The notes: generated by a model not told the origin, from the sequence alone. A DNA stretch of 64,000 nucleotides from a candidate division WOR-3 bacterium (GCA_039804165.1 JBDRZZ010000002.1:1-64000), one strand, 5' to 3'. Positions 7,639-17,265 are shown, counted from the stretch's first letter. Numbers and translations: made by a program.

Positions 7639-10122
7639 ATGAAAAGGTTAGTGTTAATTGATGGTTCCTCTCTTTCGTATCGTTCTTACTATGCTTTCAT
7701 TAACAATCCCCTAAAAACTTCTAAAGGAGAACCGACCTCAGCCATTTTCGGTTTTGCAAGAGCTATAAAAAAAATATCAAGGGAATTAAAGCCAGACTAT
7801 GCTGCAGTTTGTTTTGATCTTCCTCATCCAACATTTAGAAAAGAAGAATTTAGTGCTTATAAGGCTCATAGAAAGAAAACCCCAGAAGATCTTGTTGTTC
7901 AACTTCCTTATATAAAAGAACTCTGCGAAGCGGCTGGTTTTCCAGTAATAACTAAAGAAGGATATGAAGCAGATGACATAATAGCAACCCTTGTAGAACA
8001 GGTTAAAGGGGAAGACTTAGAAACAATTATATTTACTTTAGATAAAGATTTAACACAACTTGTTTCAGATAAAGTTAAAGTTCTTAATATGCATAAGTCA
8101 GAAGAAGAACTTTATGATAGGAATAAGGTAGAAGAAAAATTTGGGGTTCCTCCAGAGAAAATAAAGGACCTCCTTGCCCTTTCTGGGGATTCTTCCGACA
8201 ATATTCCTGGCATAAAAGGAATTGGAGAAAAAACAGCAGCTTCTTTATTGAAAAAATTTGGAAGTCTTGAGAATATTTTTTTAAATATAGAAGAGATAGA
8301 AAACTCTGCCATCCGGAATAAATTAAAAGGAAAAGAGGAAGAGGCAAAAAAATGGAAGAGTTTAATAGAACTTAATAAAAATGTGCCAATACAGAAGGAG
8401 ATTTCAGAACTTAAATATAGAGGAGAAAATGTAGAAAAGCTTAGAAGTCTTTTACAGTCTCTTGAATTTTATTCTTTGATAAAAGAATGGGTTGGAGAAA
8501 TAAAAGGAAGAACAAATTATCAGATAGTGAGCTCTCTAAAAATAAAGAAGGAATATCCTTTATGCGTTTACTTAGAGCCTATTAAAAATCAAATTTTTGT
8601 TTCCTCAGGTGAAGAAGTAGAAATTATGAATAAAAATAGATTAAGAGAATCCATTAAAGAAGGAAAGGAAACAATCCTTGTTACTGAAGATGTGAAAAGG
8701 CTTGCGCATTTAATTGGTTTTTACCCTAAAAATGAAGTTTTTGATCTCTCCATAGCTCATTATTTACTTTATCCTAATAGAAGAGACCACTCTCTTCCAA
8801 GAATTATGATTGAGGAAGGATTAAATATTGGACCTTCTGAAGAGATTTCTGTTTCAATTTATGAAGTTTACGTAAAGCTAAAAAACAGATTGGAAGAAAA
8901 TGAACTTTTAGAAATCTACAAAGAAATAGAAAAACCTCTAATACCCGTCCTTTTTAAGATGGAAGAAAATGGAATTCTTGTTGACAAAAATTTATTAGAA
9001 GAACTTAAAGAATCTATGGAGAAAGAATTAAAAGAAATTGAACAATCTATTTACAGGCTTGCTGGAGTTGAATTTAACATCCGTTCTCCAAAACAACTTA
9101 GAGAAATATTATTTGGAAGGCTTGGGTTGCCTCCTTTAAAGAAAATAAAAACAGGTTTTTCTACAGATTTAGAGGTTCTTTCCCTTCTCTCTTCTTACCA
9201 TTCAATAGTTCCCGAATTGATAAATTTTAGAGAACTTGATAAGCTTATAACGGCTTACATAATTCCTCTTATAAATTCAATAAACAAGGAAAATGGGCGA
9301 ATTCATCCTGAATTTCAACAGACAGTTGCTGCAACCGGAAGGCTGACAACAATAAATCCAAATCTCCAAACCTTACCTATAAGAACAGAAAAAGGTAAGA
9401 AAATAAGGGAAGCGGTTATAGCACCGAAGGAATGTCAAATCCTTTCCTGTGATTATTCCCAGATTGAACTTAGAATTCTTGCTTATCTTTCAAAAGACGA
9501 AAAATTAATAGAAGATTTTGAAAATAATCTTGACATCCATCTACAAACCGCATCAAGAATATTTGGAATAGAAGGAGAGAAAGTTTCAGAAGAACTAAGA
9601 AGAAGGGCAAAAGCGGTAAATTTTGGAATCATTTATGGTATAAGCCCATTTGGTCTTTCAAAGCAGCTTGGGATTACGAATCTTGAGGCAAGTGCGATAA
9701 TAGAGAAATACTATGCTTCCCATCCTGGAGTTGCAAAATGGCAAAAGGAAATTGTAGAGAAAGCAATGGAAAGAGGTTTTGTTAAGACAATTTTTGGTAG
9801 AAAGAGACTAATTCCTGAACTTAAAAATCCAAAAGAGGTAGAGTACGGAAAGAGGATAGCAATAAACACTCCGATTCAAGGAAGCGCGGCTGACATAATA
9901 AAAAAAGCAATGATAGAGATAAACAAAGAATTAGAAAAAAGAGAATTAAAAACAAAAATGATTCTTCAGATCCATGATGAACTCCTTTTTGAAGTCCCAA
10001 GCTTTGAGAAGGAAGAGGTGAAAGAACTTGTAATATCCGCAATGGAAAATGCAGGTAAAGTTGTTGGAATTCCTCTAAAAGTAGATTATTCTTTTGGAAA
10101 GAATTGGAATGAGGCGCATTGA
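7639..10122 (+). CDS. polA: DNA polymerase I
   Basis: Family A repair and Okazaki-fragment polymerase, 827 aa, close to Taq polymerase in length. Residues 1-285 form the 5'-3' exonuclease (IDGSSLSYRSYYA, GYEADDIIATL, LSGDSSDNIPGIKGIGEKTA). The middle region has lost the DxE of a proofreading exonuclease, so 3'-5' activity is probably absent. The polymerase domain has motif A DYSQIELR from residue 605, the O-helix RRAKAVNFGIIYG from about 655 (Phe at the nucleotide-discriminating position) and motif C QIHDELLFEVP from 777. It is monocistronic, with its own leaderless promoter, and converges on the gene at 10129. Confidence 0.97.
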   Translation: MKRLVLIDGSSLSYRSYYAFINNPLKTSKGEPTSAIFGFARAIKKISRELKPDYAAVCFDLPHPTFRKEEFSAYKAHRKKTPEDLVVQLPYIKELCEAAGFPVITKEGYEADDIIATLVEQVKGEDLETIIFTLDKDLTQLVSDKVKVLNMHKSEEELYDRNKVEEKFGVPPEKIKDLLALSGDSSDNIPGIKGIGEKTAASLLKKFGSLENIFLNIEEIENSAIRNKLKGKEEEAKKWKSLIELNKNVPIQKEISELKYRGENVEKLRSLLQSLEFYSLIKEWVGEIKGRTNYQIVSSLKIKKEYPLCVYLEPIKNQIFVSSGEEVEIMNKNRLRESIKEGKETILVTEDVKRLAHLIGFYPKNEVFDLSIAHYLLYPNRRDHSLPRIMIEEGLNIGPSEEISVSIYEVYVKLKNRLEENELLEIYKEIEKPLIPVLFKMEENGILVDKNLLEELKESMEKELKEIEQSIYRLAGVEFNIRSPKQLREILFGRLGLPPLKKIKTGFSTDLEVLSLLSSYHSIVPELINFRELDKLITAYIIPLINSINKENGRIHPEFQQTVAATGRLTTINPNLQTLPIRTEKGKKIREAVIAPKECQILSCDYSQIELRILAYLSKDEKLIEDFENNLDIHLQTASRIFGIEGEKVSEELRRRAKAVNFGIIYGISPFGLSKQLGITNLEASAIIEKYYASHPGVAKWQKEIVEKAMERGFVKTIFGRKRLIPELKNPKEVEYGKRIAINTPIQGSAADIIKKAMIEINKELEKRELKTKMILQIHDELLFEVPSFEKEEVKELVISAMENAGKVVGIPLKVDYSFGKNWNEAH

Positions 10123-10128
10123 GAGTAA

Positions 10129-11166
10129 TTAAAAAGAAAAAAAGGTTTCTATACCCCAGAACTGTTTATTATAATTCCCATCATATTTAAGTCCGGTAAG
10201 TTCATAAAAAAATCTTACTTCGAGAATCTTTAACCCTATTTTAAGATCAAGATCTTCTTTACAAAAAGTTATCTGAGCTTCAGGGGTAATTCTTCTATTA
10301 TATAAAGGATATCTAAGATTCAGAAGTAAAGCACCCTCAAATGAATAATCTTTAAACGAATAATTAATAAATGCTTTTAGGAAATCGTTATTTATCGCCA
10401 AAAGACAGTTATTCTTACTAAATTCAAAATCTCCATACTTTGACTTAAAACCTATTGCAGGGTCTCTTTGAAAAAGGAAATAAATTGAATTATTAAGAGA
10501 AAAAATGTAAATAGGAGCAATGGAGAAACTTTTCACTTTAACCCTCCCCTCTTTAAAAAAGCCTTCTCCTACAAAATTAATCATGACTAAAAATATTGGG
10601 TCTTTTACTCGAACCAAATAAGAAAAGAACGCCCTATCGTCATAGGTTAATCCTAATCTTCCATCTCCAATTTTCAAATATCCCCACCAATTTTCTTTAG
10701 TTGTTTCAAAATACAGATAATCAGAGGAAAGAGAGAAATTTAACACATCCCCATATATAGAAGTAACTATTTGAGTTTTACATAAAAAGGGAAATGAAAT
10801 AGAGCCAAAACCTCTAAGAATTTCTCCAGAACCAAATATTCCTCCAGAATATCCTATCTTGGTTAATTTTCTCTCAAAATAAAACTGAAGCAATTTATAA
10901 TCACCATTTACAATTCTAAGACAGGAATAAGGAATTGTATCATATTCTTCTTTAAGAGAAATTAGGAAAATATCATCTTCTCCAAGGATTGTTCGATTAA
11001 TGTATCTTTGAACAGGAAACTGAGATATAAAATCACTTTTGTAAGAATATAAACCAATGGAAGGGGTGTTGTTAACCCAACTAAATTCTCTTAAATCTTT
11101 TTGAGGAAATTCAAAAATAATTAAAGGGATCTGAACATATAAAAGATGATAAGCTAAAAATCCCAT
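10129..11166 (-). CDS. Unknown protein, possible outer-membrane beta-barrel
   Basis: I do not recognise this 345-aa protein. It is rich in aromatic residues alternating with polar ones in many short strands (for example GYSGGIFGSGEILRGFG and FSLSSDYLYFETTKENWWG) and ends in FSF. A terminal Phe and alternating strands suggest an outer-membrane barrel or a large beta-structure. The N-terminus is short and hydrophobic (MGFLAYHLLYVQIPLIIFEF) and could be a weak signal peptide. It is the last gene of the TPR-ileS-DksA-lspA run, 30 bp after lspA, and ends only 6 bp from the convergent polA end. Confidence 0.6.
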   Translation of the reverse strand: MGFLAYHLLYVQIPLIIFEFPQKDLREFSWVNNTPSIGLYSYKSDFISQFPVQRYINRTILGEDDIFLISLKEEYDTIPYSCLRIVNGDYKLLQFYFERKLTKIGYSGGIFGSGEILRGFGSISFPFLCKTQIVTSIYGDVLNFSLSSDYLYFETTKENWWGYLKIGDGRLGLTYDDRAFFSYLVRVKDPIFLVMINFVGEGFFKEGRVKVKSFSIAPIYIFSLNNSIYFLFQRDPAIGFKSKYGDFEFSKNNCLLAINNDFLKAFINYSFKDYSFEGALLLNLRYPLYNRRITPEAQITFCKEDLDLKIGLKILEVRFFYELTGLKYDGNYNKQFWGIETFFSF

Positions 11167-11196
11167 CCTTTTAACAAAATTGTAAGATTTTGGGGA

Positions 11197-11712
11197 TCAG
11201 AGTGTTCTTTCATTATTAATAGATTTTTTATAAGAAGACTCAATTAATACAAAATAAATAATGAGTAAAATTAAACCAATAGTTACAAAAGAATCCGCAA
11301 CATTAAAGGTCGGCCAGCGCCAATTTCCAACCCCTACATCTATAAAATCTATCACCTCCATATAAAGGAATCTATCAGTAAGGTTACCAAGGGCCCCTCC
11401 TATTATAAAAGATAAACTGGTAAGAGAAAATTTTGAATCGCTTTTCCAGAAGAGGAATAATACAAATATAAATGCAATTATAGTAAGTGTTGTAGAGACA
11501 ACAGCTCCTCCAAAATTAAGACCAAAAACAGAATTTGGATTTCTTATATAGGTAAATTTAACCACATTTCCAATTACCATCTTTGAATCTCCATATAACA
11601 TAGATTTAATAATCAATTTCTTTGTAACCTGATCTAATAGAAGAACAGAAATAAAAATTGGTGAAAAAAACAATTTGTGCTTAAAACTTATAGAATTTCT
11701 TCCTCTTTCCAA
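11197..11712 (-). CDS. lspA: Lipoprotein signal peptidase (signal peptidase II)
   Basis: Inner-membrane aspartyl protease that cleaves lipoprotein signal peptides. It has four hydrophobic segments. The two catalytic Asp are in GNLTDRF and FNVADSF, and the early DQVTK motif is present. 171 aa is typical. The ATG at 11712 overlaps the end of the DksA-like gene by 25 bp; a TTG a little further in is an alternative start. Needed here because several lipoproteins (GH5, PstS, 1806 gene) are encoded nearby. Confidence 0.93.
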   Translation of the reverse strand: MERGRNSISFKHKLFFSPIFISVLLLDQVTKKLIIKSMLYGDSKMVIGNVVKFTYIRNPNSVFGLNFGGAVVSTTLTIIAFIFVLFLFWKSDSKFSLTSLSFIIGGALGNLTDRFLYMEVIDFIDVGVGNWRWPTFNVADSFVTIGLILLIIYFVLIESSYKKSINNERTL

Positions 11713-12083
11713 CTTATTCTTTCCTTATTTTCTGCGCAGGTTTTACAATATCTTGTGTAAGGGATGGCTTTTAATCTTTCCTTTTTTATTTGAATCCCAC
11801 AATTTTCACAAAATCCATATTCTTTATCTGCAATTTTTTGTAAGGCAATATCAATGTCTTTCAATTTCTGTGTTAGTTGACTCATTATGTAAGAATCTCT
11901 ATCAATCCTGCTTTCTACATCAGCAATATCTGCTATATGGGTAGGGAAAGGAGTATTTTCTTCTCCGTCCTCCAAGGGATTAATTTCTACCTTAGCTTCT
12001 AAGGCTTTAATCTCTTCAATAACCTCTTTTCTCTCTTTTCTCAACTTTCTCTCAAAATATTCATAATCAATCTTCCAGCTCAA
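11688..12083 (-). CDS. DksA/TraR C4 zinc-finger protein
   Basis: A 131-aa DksA/TraR family protein. An N-terminal helical coiled coil (about residues 5-75, with KLRKERKEVIEEIKALEAK) is followed by the C4 zinc finger CENCG...YCKTC near residues 90-115. Family members bind the RNA polymerase secondary channel and modulate initiation. The gene overlaps the 3' end of ileS by 17 bp and the 5' end of lspA by 25 bp, so it is embedded in that operon. The DksA coiled-coil tip is not clearly conserved, so an exact DksA role is not claimed. Confidence 0.88.
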   Translation of the reverse strand: MSWKIDYEYFERKLRKERKEVIEEIKALEAKVEINPLEDGEENTPFPTHIADIADVESRIDRDSYIMSQLTQKLKDIDIALQKIADKEYGFCENCGIQIKKERLKAIPYTRYCKTCAENKERISWKEEEIL

Positions 12084-14790
12084 AATTTCCTCCTTTTATT
12101 ATATTGACACATCTTTCACAAAGGTTCTCAAATTCTTTATCTCTACCTACACTTGTAGAGAACATCCAACATCTTGCACATTTTTTTCCTTCTGCTTTAT
12201 CTATCCCATATACTCCAAGTTTTCCTTCATATATATATTTTGAATTCACCAGAGTTGTAAGCTCCACATCGGAAACAATAAAAATCTCCTTTAAATATTC
12301 CTTCATCTCTTCAAGCTCATTTATATTACTTTTTATAAAAACTTTTGCTTCAAGAGAATTTCCAATAAAACCATCTTCTTGAGTCTTCTCTAAAATTTTG
12401 TGAAATTCTTCTCTTACTTCCAGAATCTTCTCAAACTTCTCTAAGAGTTCTTTATCTTCTTCTGTCTCTTCTCCGGGTTCTGGAAAATCAGCGAGGAATA
12501 TTGAATCTTCTCCATATAAATTCTGCCAGACTTCCTCTGCGGTAAAAGATAAAATAGGGGCAATAATTATAGCAAGGTCTTTAGCTAATTTAAATAGAAC
12601 AGTCTGAGCACTTCTTCTTTTTTTACTATCCTTTGCTTCTACATACAATCGATCTTTAATAATGTCCATATAAAAAGAAGAAAGAGTTGTAACCACAAAA
12701 TCGTAAAATTTCCTATAAACTTTATAGTAATGAAGAGATTCGTAATTCTTTGTGACTTCTTTTATCAATCTATTTAGTTTTATTAAAATAAAACGGTCTA
12801 CAGGTAACAAATCTTCTTTCTTAAGGGAATAAGATTCCTTAAAATCATAAGTATTACCCAACATAAATCTAAAAGTATTTCTTATCTTCCTATAAGCGTC
12901 AACAGTTCTCTGTATTATTTCTCTTCCATATCTAACATCTAACGTCCAGTTGACAGAGGCAATCCATAATCTTAAGACATCCGCTCCAAATTCCTCTATG
13001 ATTTCAGAGGGAGTTGTAACATTCCCAAGAGACTTATGCATAGATTGTCCTTCACTATCCAACATCCAGCCATGCGTCACTACTTTTCTGTAAGGAGGAG
13101 CGTCTTTTATAGCAAGAGAAAGAACTAAGGAAGAATTAAACCAACCTCTATGTTGATCCGGCCCTTCAAGATACACATCGGCTGGCCAAAATTCTTCCTC
13201 TAAAGCCCCAAAAGAAGAAATTCCCGAATCAAACCAAACGTCCAAAATGTCCGTTCCTTTCTCCCATTCCAATCCCCCACATTTCTCGCATTTATAACCC
13301 TTACCCAAAATCTCCTCAGGTGTTAATTGGAACCAGAAGTCTGCGGAATTCTTTTTGAATAGTTCGGCAACTTTTAAGATAAAGTCTTTTTTAAGAAGTG
13401 CTTCTTTACACTTCTTACAAAAGAAAGCAGGAATATTCACCCCCCATTTTCTTTGTCTTGAAATACACCAATCAGGTCTATCACTAACTGCAGCAAACAT
13501 TCGCTCTTCACTTTGAGGAGGATACCATTCTGTGTTTCTCACAACTTCTAATGCTTTTTTTCTTAGGTCTCTGTGTTCAATTGAAATGAACCATTGTTCT
13601 GTGGCACGAAAAATGAGTGGAGTTTTACATCTCCAACAAATTGGATAATTATGTTCTATTTTATTAAAGTGAATTAAACTTCCTTTTTCTTTTAATATAT
13701 CTAAAACTTTAATTGAAGCTTCTTCCGTTGATAACCCCTTGAATATTCCAGCTTCTTCTGTAAATCGCCCTTTTTCATCTAAAGGAGAATAAATAGGAAG
13801 GCCGACTTCTCTTCCGAGGACATAATCTTCTCTTCCATGCCCTGGAGCTATATGAACTATTCCTGTCCCTTCGTTCATCGTGACAAATTTTGCAGGATGA
13901 ATAGAAGATTTTCTATCAAGAAAAGGATGTTTAAAAGCAATTCCTTTTAATTCTTCCCCTTTAAACTCTTTAATAATTTCATAATTACTCCATATTCCCT
14001 TTTCAACATTTTCTTTAAGAAGTTCTTTGGCAAGCAGAAACTTTTTCTTATTAACCTCAATGACAACATAGGAGTATTCAGGATGAACAGCCAAAGCAAG
14101 ATTGGAAATAATGGTCCAAGGTGTTGTAGTCCATATTAGAGCATCAAACTCCTCTCCTTCCATTTTAAAAGTTAAAGAAGGAGACTCCATCATTTTATAT
14201 TCAATCTCAGAGATCGCCAAAGCTGTTTCACAGATTGGACACCAATGAACTGGCATATAACCACGATAGACATAACCCTTTTCTACAACCTTTGCTAAAA
14301 GTTCTAATTCAAGTCCTTCATATTCTTTACTCATAGTTATATAGGGATTCTCCCAATCTCCTAAAACCCCAAGACGCTTAAAATCTTTCTTCTGTTCTTC
14401 AATCCACTTTGAGGCGAATTCCCTACAAGCCTTTCTTATAGTAAGAATATCTTCATCTTCTTTGAAGTCTTTTATAACAATGTTTTCAATAGGCATCCCA
14501 TGAGCATCCCAACCTGGCCTAAAGGGAGTGTAGAAACCCTTTAGCATTTTGTATTTAACAGTAATATCTTTAACAATTTTATTCATTGCTTGCCCAAGAT
14601 GAATGTGTCCATTAGCATAAGGAGGCCCATCATGGAGAATGAAAAATTTCCCATTCTTTCTCTTTTGGATTGCTCTTTCGTAGACCTTCCTTTCTTCCCA
14701 AAATTGAACAAATAAAGGTTCTCTTTTGGGAAGATCCCCTTTCATTGAAAAATTTGTTTCTGGTAGATTTATGGTGTCTTTAAGCTTCAC
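12067..14790 (-). CDS. ileS: Isoleucyl-tRNA synthetase
   Basis: Class I synthetase charging tRNA-Ile, 907 aa. The HIGH-type motif is GPPYANGHIHLG near residue 57. The CP1 editing domain follows (LIWTTTPWTI...GTGIVHIAPGHGREDY). The tryptophan-rich WFDSG region and the KMSKS-type loop SMHKSLGN (Met-His variant) are visible. A C-terminal zinc finger, CARCW...CERC, ends the protein. Domain order is bacterial type with the Zn finger. It starts 16 bp after the TPR gene and overlaps the DksA-like gene. Confidence 0.97.
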   Translation of the reverse strand: MKLKDTINLPETNFSMKGDLPKREPLFVQFWEERKVYERAIQKRKNGKFFILHDGPPYANGHIHLGQAMNKIVKDITVKYKMLKGFYTPFRPGWDAHGMPIENIVIKDFKEDEDILTIRKACREFASKWIEEQKKDFKRLGVLGDWENPYITMSKEYEGLELELLAKVVEKGYVYRGYMPVHWCPICETALAISEIEYKMMESPSLTFKMEGEEFDALIWTTTPWTIISNLALAVHPEYSYVVIEVNKKKFLLAKELLKENVEKGIWSNYEIIKEFKGEELKGIAFKHPFLDRKSSIHPAKFVTMNEGTGIVHIAPGHGREDYVLGREVGLPIYSPLDEKGRFTEEAGIFKGLSTEEASIKVLDILKEKGSLIHFNKIEHNYPICWRCKTPLIFRATEQWFISIEHRDLRKKALEVVRNTEWYPPQSEERMFAAVSDRPDWCISRQRKWGVNIPAFFCKKCKEALLKKDFILKVAELFKKNSADFWFQLTPEEILGKGYKCEKCGGLEWEKGTDILDVWFDSGISSFGALEEEFWPADVYLEGPDQHRGWFNSSLVLSLAIKDAPPYRKVVTHGWMLDSEGQSMHKSLGNVTTPSEIIEEFGADVLRLWIASVNWTLDVRYGREIIQRTVDAYRKIRNTFRFMLGNTYDFKESYSLKKEDLLPVDRFILIKLNRLIKEVTKNYESLHYYKVYRKFYDFVVTTLSSFYMDIIKDRLYVEAKDSKKRRSAQTVLFKLAKDLAIIIAPILSFTAEEVWQNLYGEDSIFLADFPEPGEETEEDKELLEKFEKILEVREEFHKILEKTQEDGFIGNSLEAKVFIKSNINELEEMKEYLKEIFIVSDVELTTLVNSKYIYEGKLGVYGIDKAEGKKCARCWMFSTSVGRDKEFENLCERCVNIIKGGNFELED

Positions 14791-14806
14791 TGTCTCTTAA
14801 AAATTC

Positions 14807-15505
14807 CTAAGGCAAGTCAAGATACATCTTAAGGCTCTTGTTATCAGGGTCTAATTCTAAGGCCTTTGCCCATATCTCTCTTGCCATTTCTTTATCGTTT
14901 TCTTTATAATAGCAAAAACCAAGCTTTACAGCGGCAGGGACAAAATCTCCACTCCTTCTTAAGACTTCTTTTAACTCTTTTTTTGCATTTTCATAATCTT
15001 TTTTCTTTATATAAATATCTCCCAACATTGTTCTTATATCGTGAAAATTAGGTGCAAACCGAAGGGCTTTTTTTAGTTCCTCTATCGCCTCATCATATCT
15101 TTCTATGCTCGCATACAAAACAGCAGCTTCTTTGTGGACATTTGCGATTCTCGCTCTAATTGAAAATTCAACCTTTTCCTCTTCTAAGTCTCGTTCTTTT
15201 TCCAGCCTTTCAGCTATTTCAAATTCTTTATTTGCTTCTTCAATTTCTCCTAATTGATTAAGAGTTAACGCATAATTTATATGTCCTTCAATATATTCAG
15301 GGTTACTTTCAACTGCTCTTTTAAAATATGTCACTGCATCTTTATATCTGCCTGAAAGAGATAGGGCCACCCCCATTAGGTTATTTATATCAGGGTAATC
15401 TGGGTTTTTCTCAAGAGCCTTTTGTAGAAAAAATGTGGCTTTTTGATAACTCCCTATTTCTATTAATCTCTTGCCTTCTTCCAAAAAATCTTTTTCTTCA
15501 GACAT
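14807..15505 (-). CDS. Tetratricopeptide-repeat protein
   Basis: A 232-aa protein made almost wholly of TPR units, about five to six helix pairs (such as YKDAVTYFKRAVESNPEY and YDEAIEELKKALRFAPNF, LMGVALSLSGRY). TPR proteins are scaffolds for protein contacts; no enzymatic domain is seen and no signal peptide, so it is likely cytoplasmic. The start at 15505 is chosen because AGGAGA precedes it by the right distance, whereas an upstream ATG (15547) lies in the promoter spacer. First gene of the ileS operon. Confidence 0.85.
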   Translation of the reverse strand: MSEEKDFLEEGKRLIEIGSYQKATFFLQKALEKNPDYPDINNLMGVALSLSGRYKDAVTYFKRAVESNPEYIEGHINYALTLNQLGEIEEANKEFEIAERLEKERDLEEEKVEFSIRARIANVHKEAAVLYASIERYDEAIEELKKALRFAPNFHDIRTMLGDIYIKKKDYENAKKELKEVLRRSGDFVPAAVKLGFCYYKENDKEMAREIWAKALELDPDNKSLKMYLDLP

Positions 15506-15525
15506 AATATCTCCTATTTTTAATT

Positions 15526-15554
15526 TTAATATATATAAACTTCTCATATGTCAA
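15526..15554 (-). promoter_or_regulatory. Candidate promoter of the TPR-ileS operon
   Basis: Minus-strand TTGACA (15554-15549), 17-bp spacer, TATTAA (15531-15526). About 20 bp lie between the -10 box and the TPR start, with AGGAGA inside. Confidence 0.5.
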
Positions 15555-15620
15555 GGGCAAAAAGTAAAAATATTTAGAGAGTTTATTCATCCATAATATG
15601 AAAGTTTAATCTTCCTCCCC

Positions 15621-15648
15621 TTGCAAGTGGATTTTTTTTTAGTATATT
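15621..15648 (+). promoter_or_regulatory. Candidate tRNA-Pro promoter
   Basis: TTGCAA at 15621-15626, 16-bp spacer containing a T9 run, TATATT at 15643-15648. The tRNA starts 10 bp downstream of the -10 box. Confidence 0.5.
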
Positions 15649-15657
15649 CAAGTATAC

Positions 15658-15732
15658 CGGGGCGTAGCGCAGCCTGGTTAGCGCGCCAGCTTGGGGTGCT
15701 GGAGGTCGGTGGTTCAAATCCACTCGCCCCGA
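15658..15732 (+). tRNA. tRNA-Pro (anticodon GGG)
   Basis: A full cloverleaf is visible: acceptor CGGGGCG pairs with CGCCCCG, then discriminator A. The anticodon arm CCAGC-TTGGGGT-GCTGG reads GGG, and the T arm has GGTTCAAATCC. CCA is not encoded. It differs from the tRNA at 18633 at four positions, all in the anticodon arm. The acyltransferase gene begins 26 bp later without a ribosome site and may share the transcript. Confidence 0.95.
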
Positions 15733-15757
15733 ATAAAATATGTTCTTTAATTTTTGA

Positions 15758-16591
15758 ATGAATTTCTTTTTTCTGCTTTTTAAGTTTTTGGCATTTTCTT
15801 TACCTAAGGGGTTAGGAGACCTTCTTGCGAGAGGGTTCGCTCGTTTTTCTTATACTTTTATATATAGAAAAGGTATAAAAAATCACCTTTCTAATCTTAA
15901 GGAGATTTTTAAGGATAAAACCGAAAAAGAATTACTATATATATCAAAGAAAGCAGGAATTAACCTCTCTCTCTGTTTATATGAACAACTTTTAATGGGA
16001 GGTTTTTTAAACAAAAGAAATTTCAGAAAATTTTTGAAAGGAGAAAATATTTACAACCTTTATAAAGCATTTAAAGAAAGGAAAGGAGTGGTAATATTAA
16101 CAGGCCATTTGGGAAACTACGAATGGGGTGCGGCTCTTATGTGTTATCTTGGCTTTCCTGTTGCAGGGATTTCCATAGAATATAGAACAGAACTTATAAA
16201 AAATATTTATGAAAAAAATAGAAAAAAAGTTGGGATGAAGGTTTTCTATGTAAAAAAAAGTTTTGCTAATCTCGTTAGATTTTTAAAAGAAGGAGGTGTT
16301 CTCGCCTTAGCAGGTGATAGAAGATTTAATGGTTCTCCTATTAAGGTTAAAATGTTTGGTAAAGAAATTGAGATTCCAAAAGGAGCTTTCTTCTTAGCTT
16401 CAAAATTAGGATCCCCAATAATACCTGCTTTCTCTGTAAGAGAAAAGGACAAGCTTTATCATGTTTATTTTGAAGAACCTTATAAAATTAAGGAAGGAGA
16501 AATCGAAGAGGGGGCAAAAAGATATGTTGAGATTTTTGAAAAGTATATAAGAAAATATCCAGACCAATGGTTTCTTTTTGAAAAATTATGA
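15758..16591 (+). CDS. LpxL/HtrB-family lysophospholipid acyltransferase
   Basis: Membrane-bound acyltransferase of the lipid A biosynthesis family, expected to add an acyl chain to a glycolipid or lipid A precursor. Catalytic HX4E motif in TGHLGNYEWGA near residue 121, then AGDRRFNGSPIKVKMFGKEI and a GAFFLASKLGSPIIPAF block. 277 aa is close to the family norm of 290-310, with a short N-terminal hydrophobic anchor. It lies between a tRNA-Pro gene and a GT2 gene that overlaps its stop by four bases (ATGA). The acyl donor and acceptor are not known. Confidence 0.88.
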   Translation: MNFFFLLFKFLAFSLPKGLGDLLARGFARFSYTFIYRKGIKNHLSNLKEIFKDKTEKELLYISKKAGINLSLCLYEQLLMGGFLNKRNFRKFLKGENIYNLYKAFKERKGVVILTGHLGNYEWGAALMCYLGFPVAGISIEYRTELIKNIYEKNRKKVGMKVFYVKKSFANLVRFLKEGGVLALAGDRRFNGSPIKVKMFGKEIEIPKGAFFLASKLGSPIIPAFSVREKDKLYHVYFEEPYKIKEGEIEEGAKRYVEIFEKYIRKYPDQWFLFEKL

Positions 16592-17265
16592 GCCAAAAAA
16601 TACTAATAGTTATTCCGGCTTATAATGAAGAAAAAAATATTGGAAATTTACTAAAGAAAATAAAAAAAATTTCCCCCTTAAAAGATGTGTTAGTCGTAGA
16701 TGATGGTTCAAAAGATAATACGAGTCTTATTGCAAAAAAAATAGGATGTAAAGTTTTAAGTTTTGAAAGAAATCAAGGTAAAGGAGCCGCTCTTAAAAGA
16801 GGCTTTGATTTTGCTATCCGTAATGGGTATGATTTGGTTATTACAATGGATGGAGATGGACAACACGATCCTTCTGAGATACCAAAATTCCTTAAAACGT
16901 ATGAGTTAACAAGAGCTGATTTAATCATTGGAACAAGAGAACACAATCTTGCTGAAATGCCTTTTTTACGTTTTATGGTTAATAACCTTACTTCTTTTAT
17001 AACTTCTATTCTGTGTAGAATTAGGGTACACGATAGCCAGTCAGGGTTTCGTCTTATAAGTAAAAAAGTCCTTACAACGGTTACTTTAAAAACAGGTAAA
17101 TTTCAGATGGAAACTGAAATAATAATTGAAGCTGCGAGAAGAGGGTTTTTAATAAAAGAAATCCCAATTAAAATTATATATTTTGAAAAGTTTAAAAGTC
17201 ATATAAATCCTTTAATTGATACATTGAGATTTATTAAACTTGCTATAGGAATGTTATGGCGTTAA
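16588..17265 (+). CDS. Family 2 glycosyltransferase (polyprenyl-phosphate sugar type)
   Basis: GT-A fold enzyme of the DPM1-like group, transferring a sugar from a nucleotide donor to a lipid phosphate carrier. Seen: VVDDGSKDNT near residue 37, TMDGDGQHDPSEI with the DxD metal site, and the acceptor region DSQSGFRLISKKV followed by a basic KEIPIKIIY segment. There is no C-terminal membrane domain. 225 aa. Start and stop both overlap neighbours (ATGA with the acyltransferase, 10 bp with surE), so the four genes 15758-18642 form one operon. Confidence 0.88.
   Translation: MSQKILIVIPAYNEEKNIGNLLKKIKKISPLKDVLVVDDGSKDNTSLIAKKIGCKVLSFERNQGKGAALKRGFDFAIRNGYDLVITMDGDGQHDPSEIPKFLKTYELTRADLIIGTREHNLAEMPFLRFMVNNLTSFITSILCRIRVHDSQSGFRLISKKVLTTVTLKTGKFQMETEIIIEAARRGFLIKEIPIKIIYFEKFKSHINPLIDTLRFIKLAIGMLWR

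Noticed and set aside
12067-14790. IleRS loop reading MHKSLGN as a damaged KMSKS motif
   Set aside because: This variant occurs in other bacterial isoleucyl-tRNA synthetases; the lysine and SLGN are kept.
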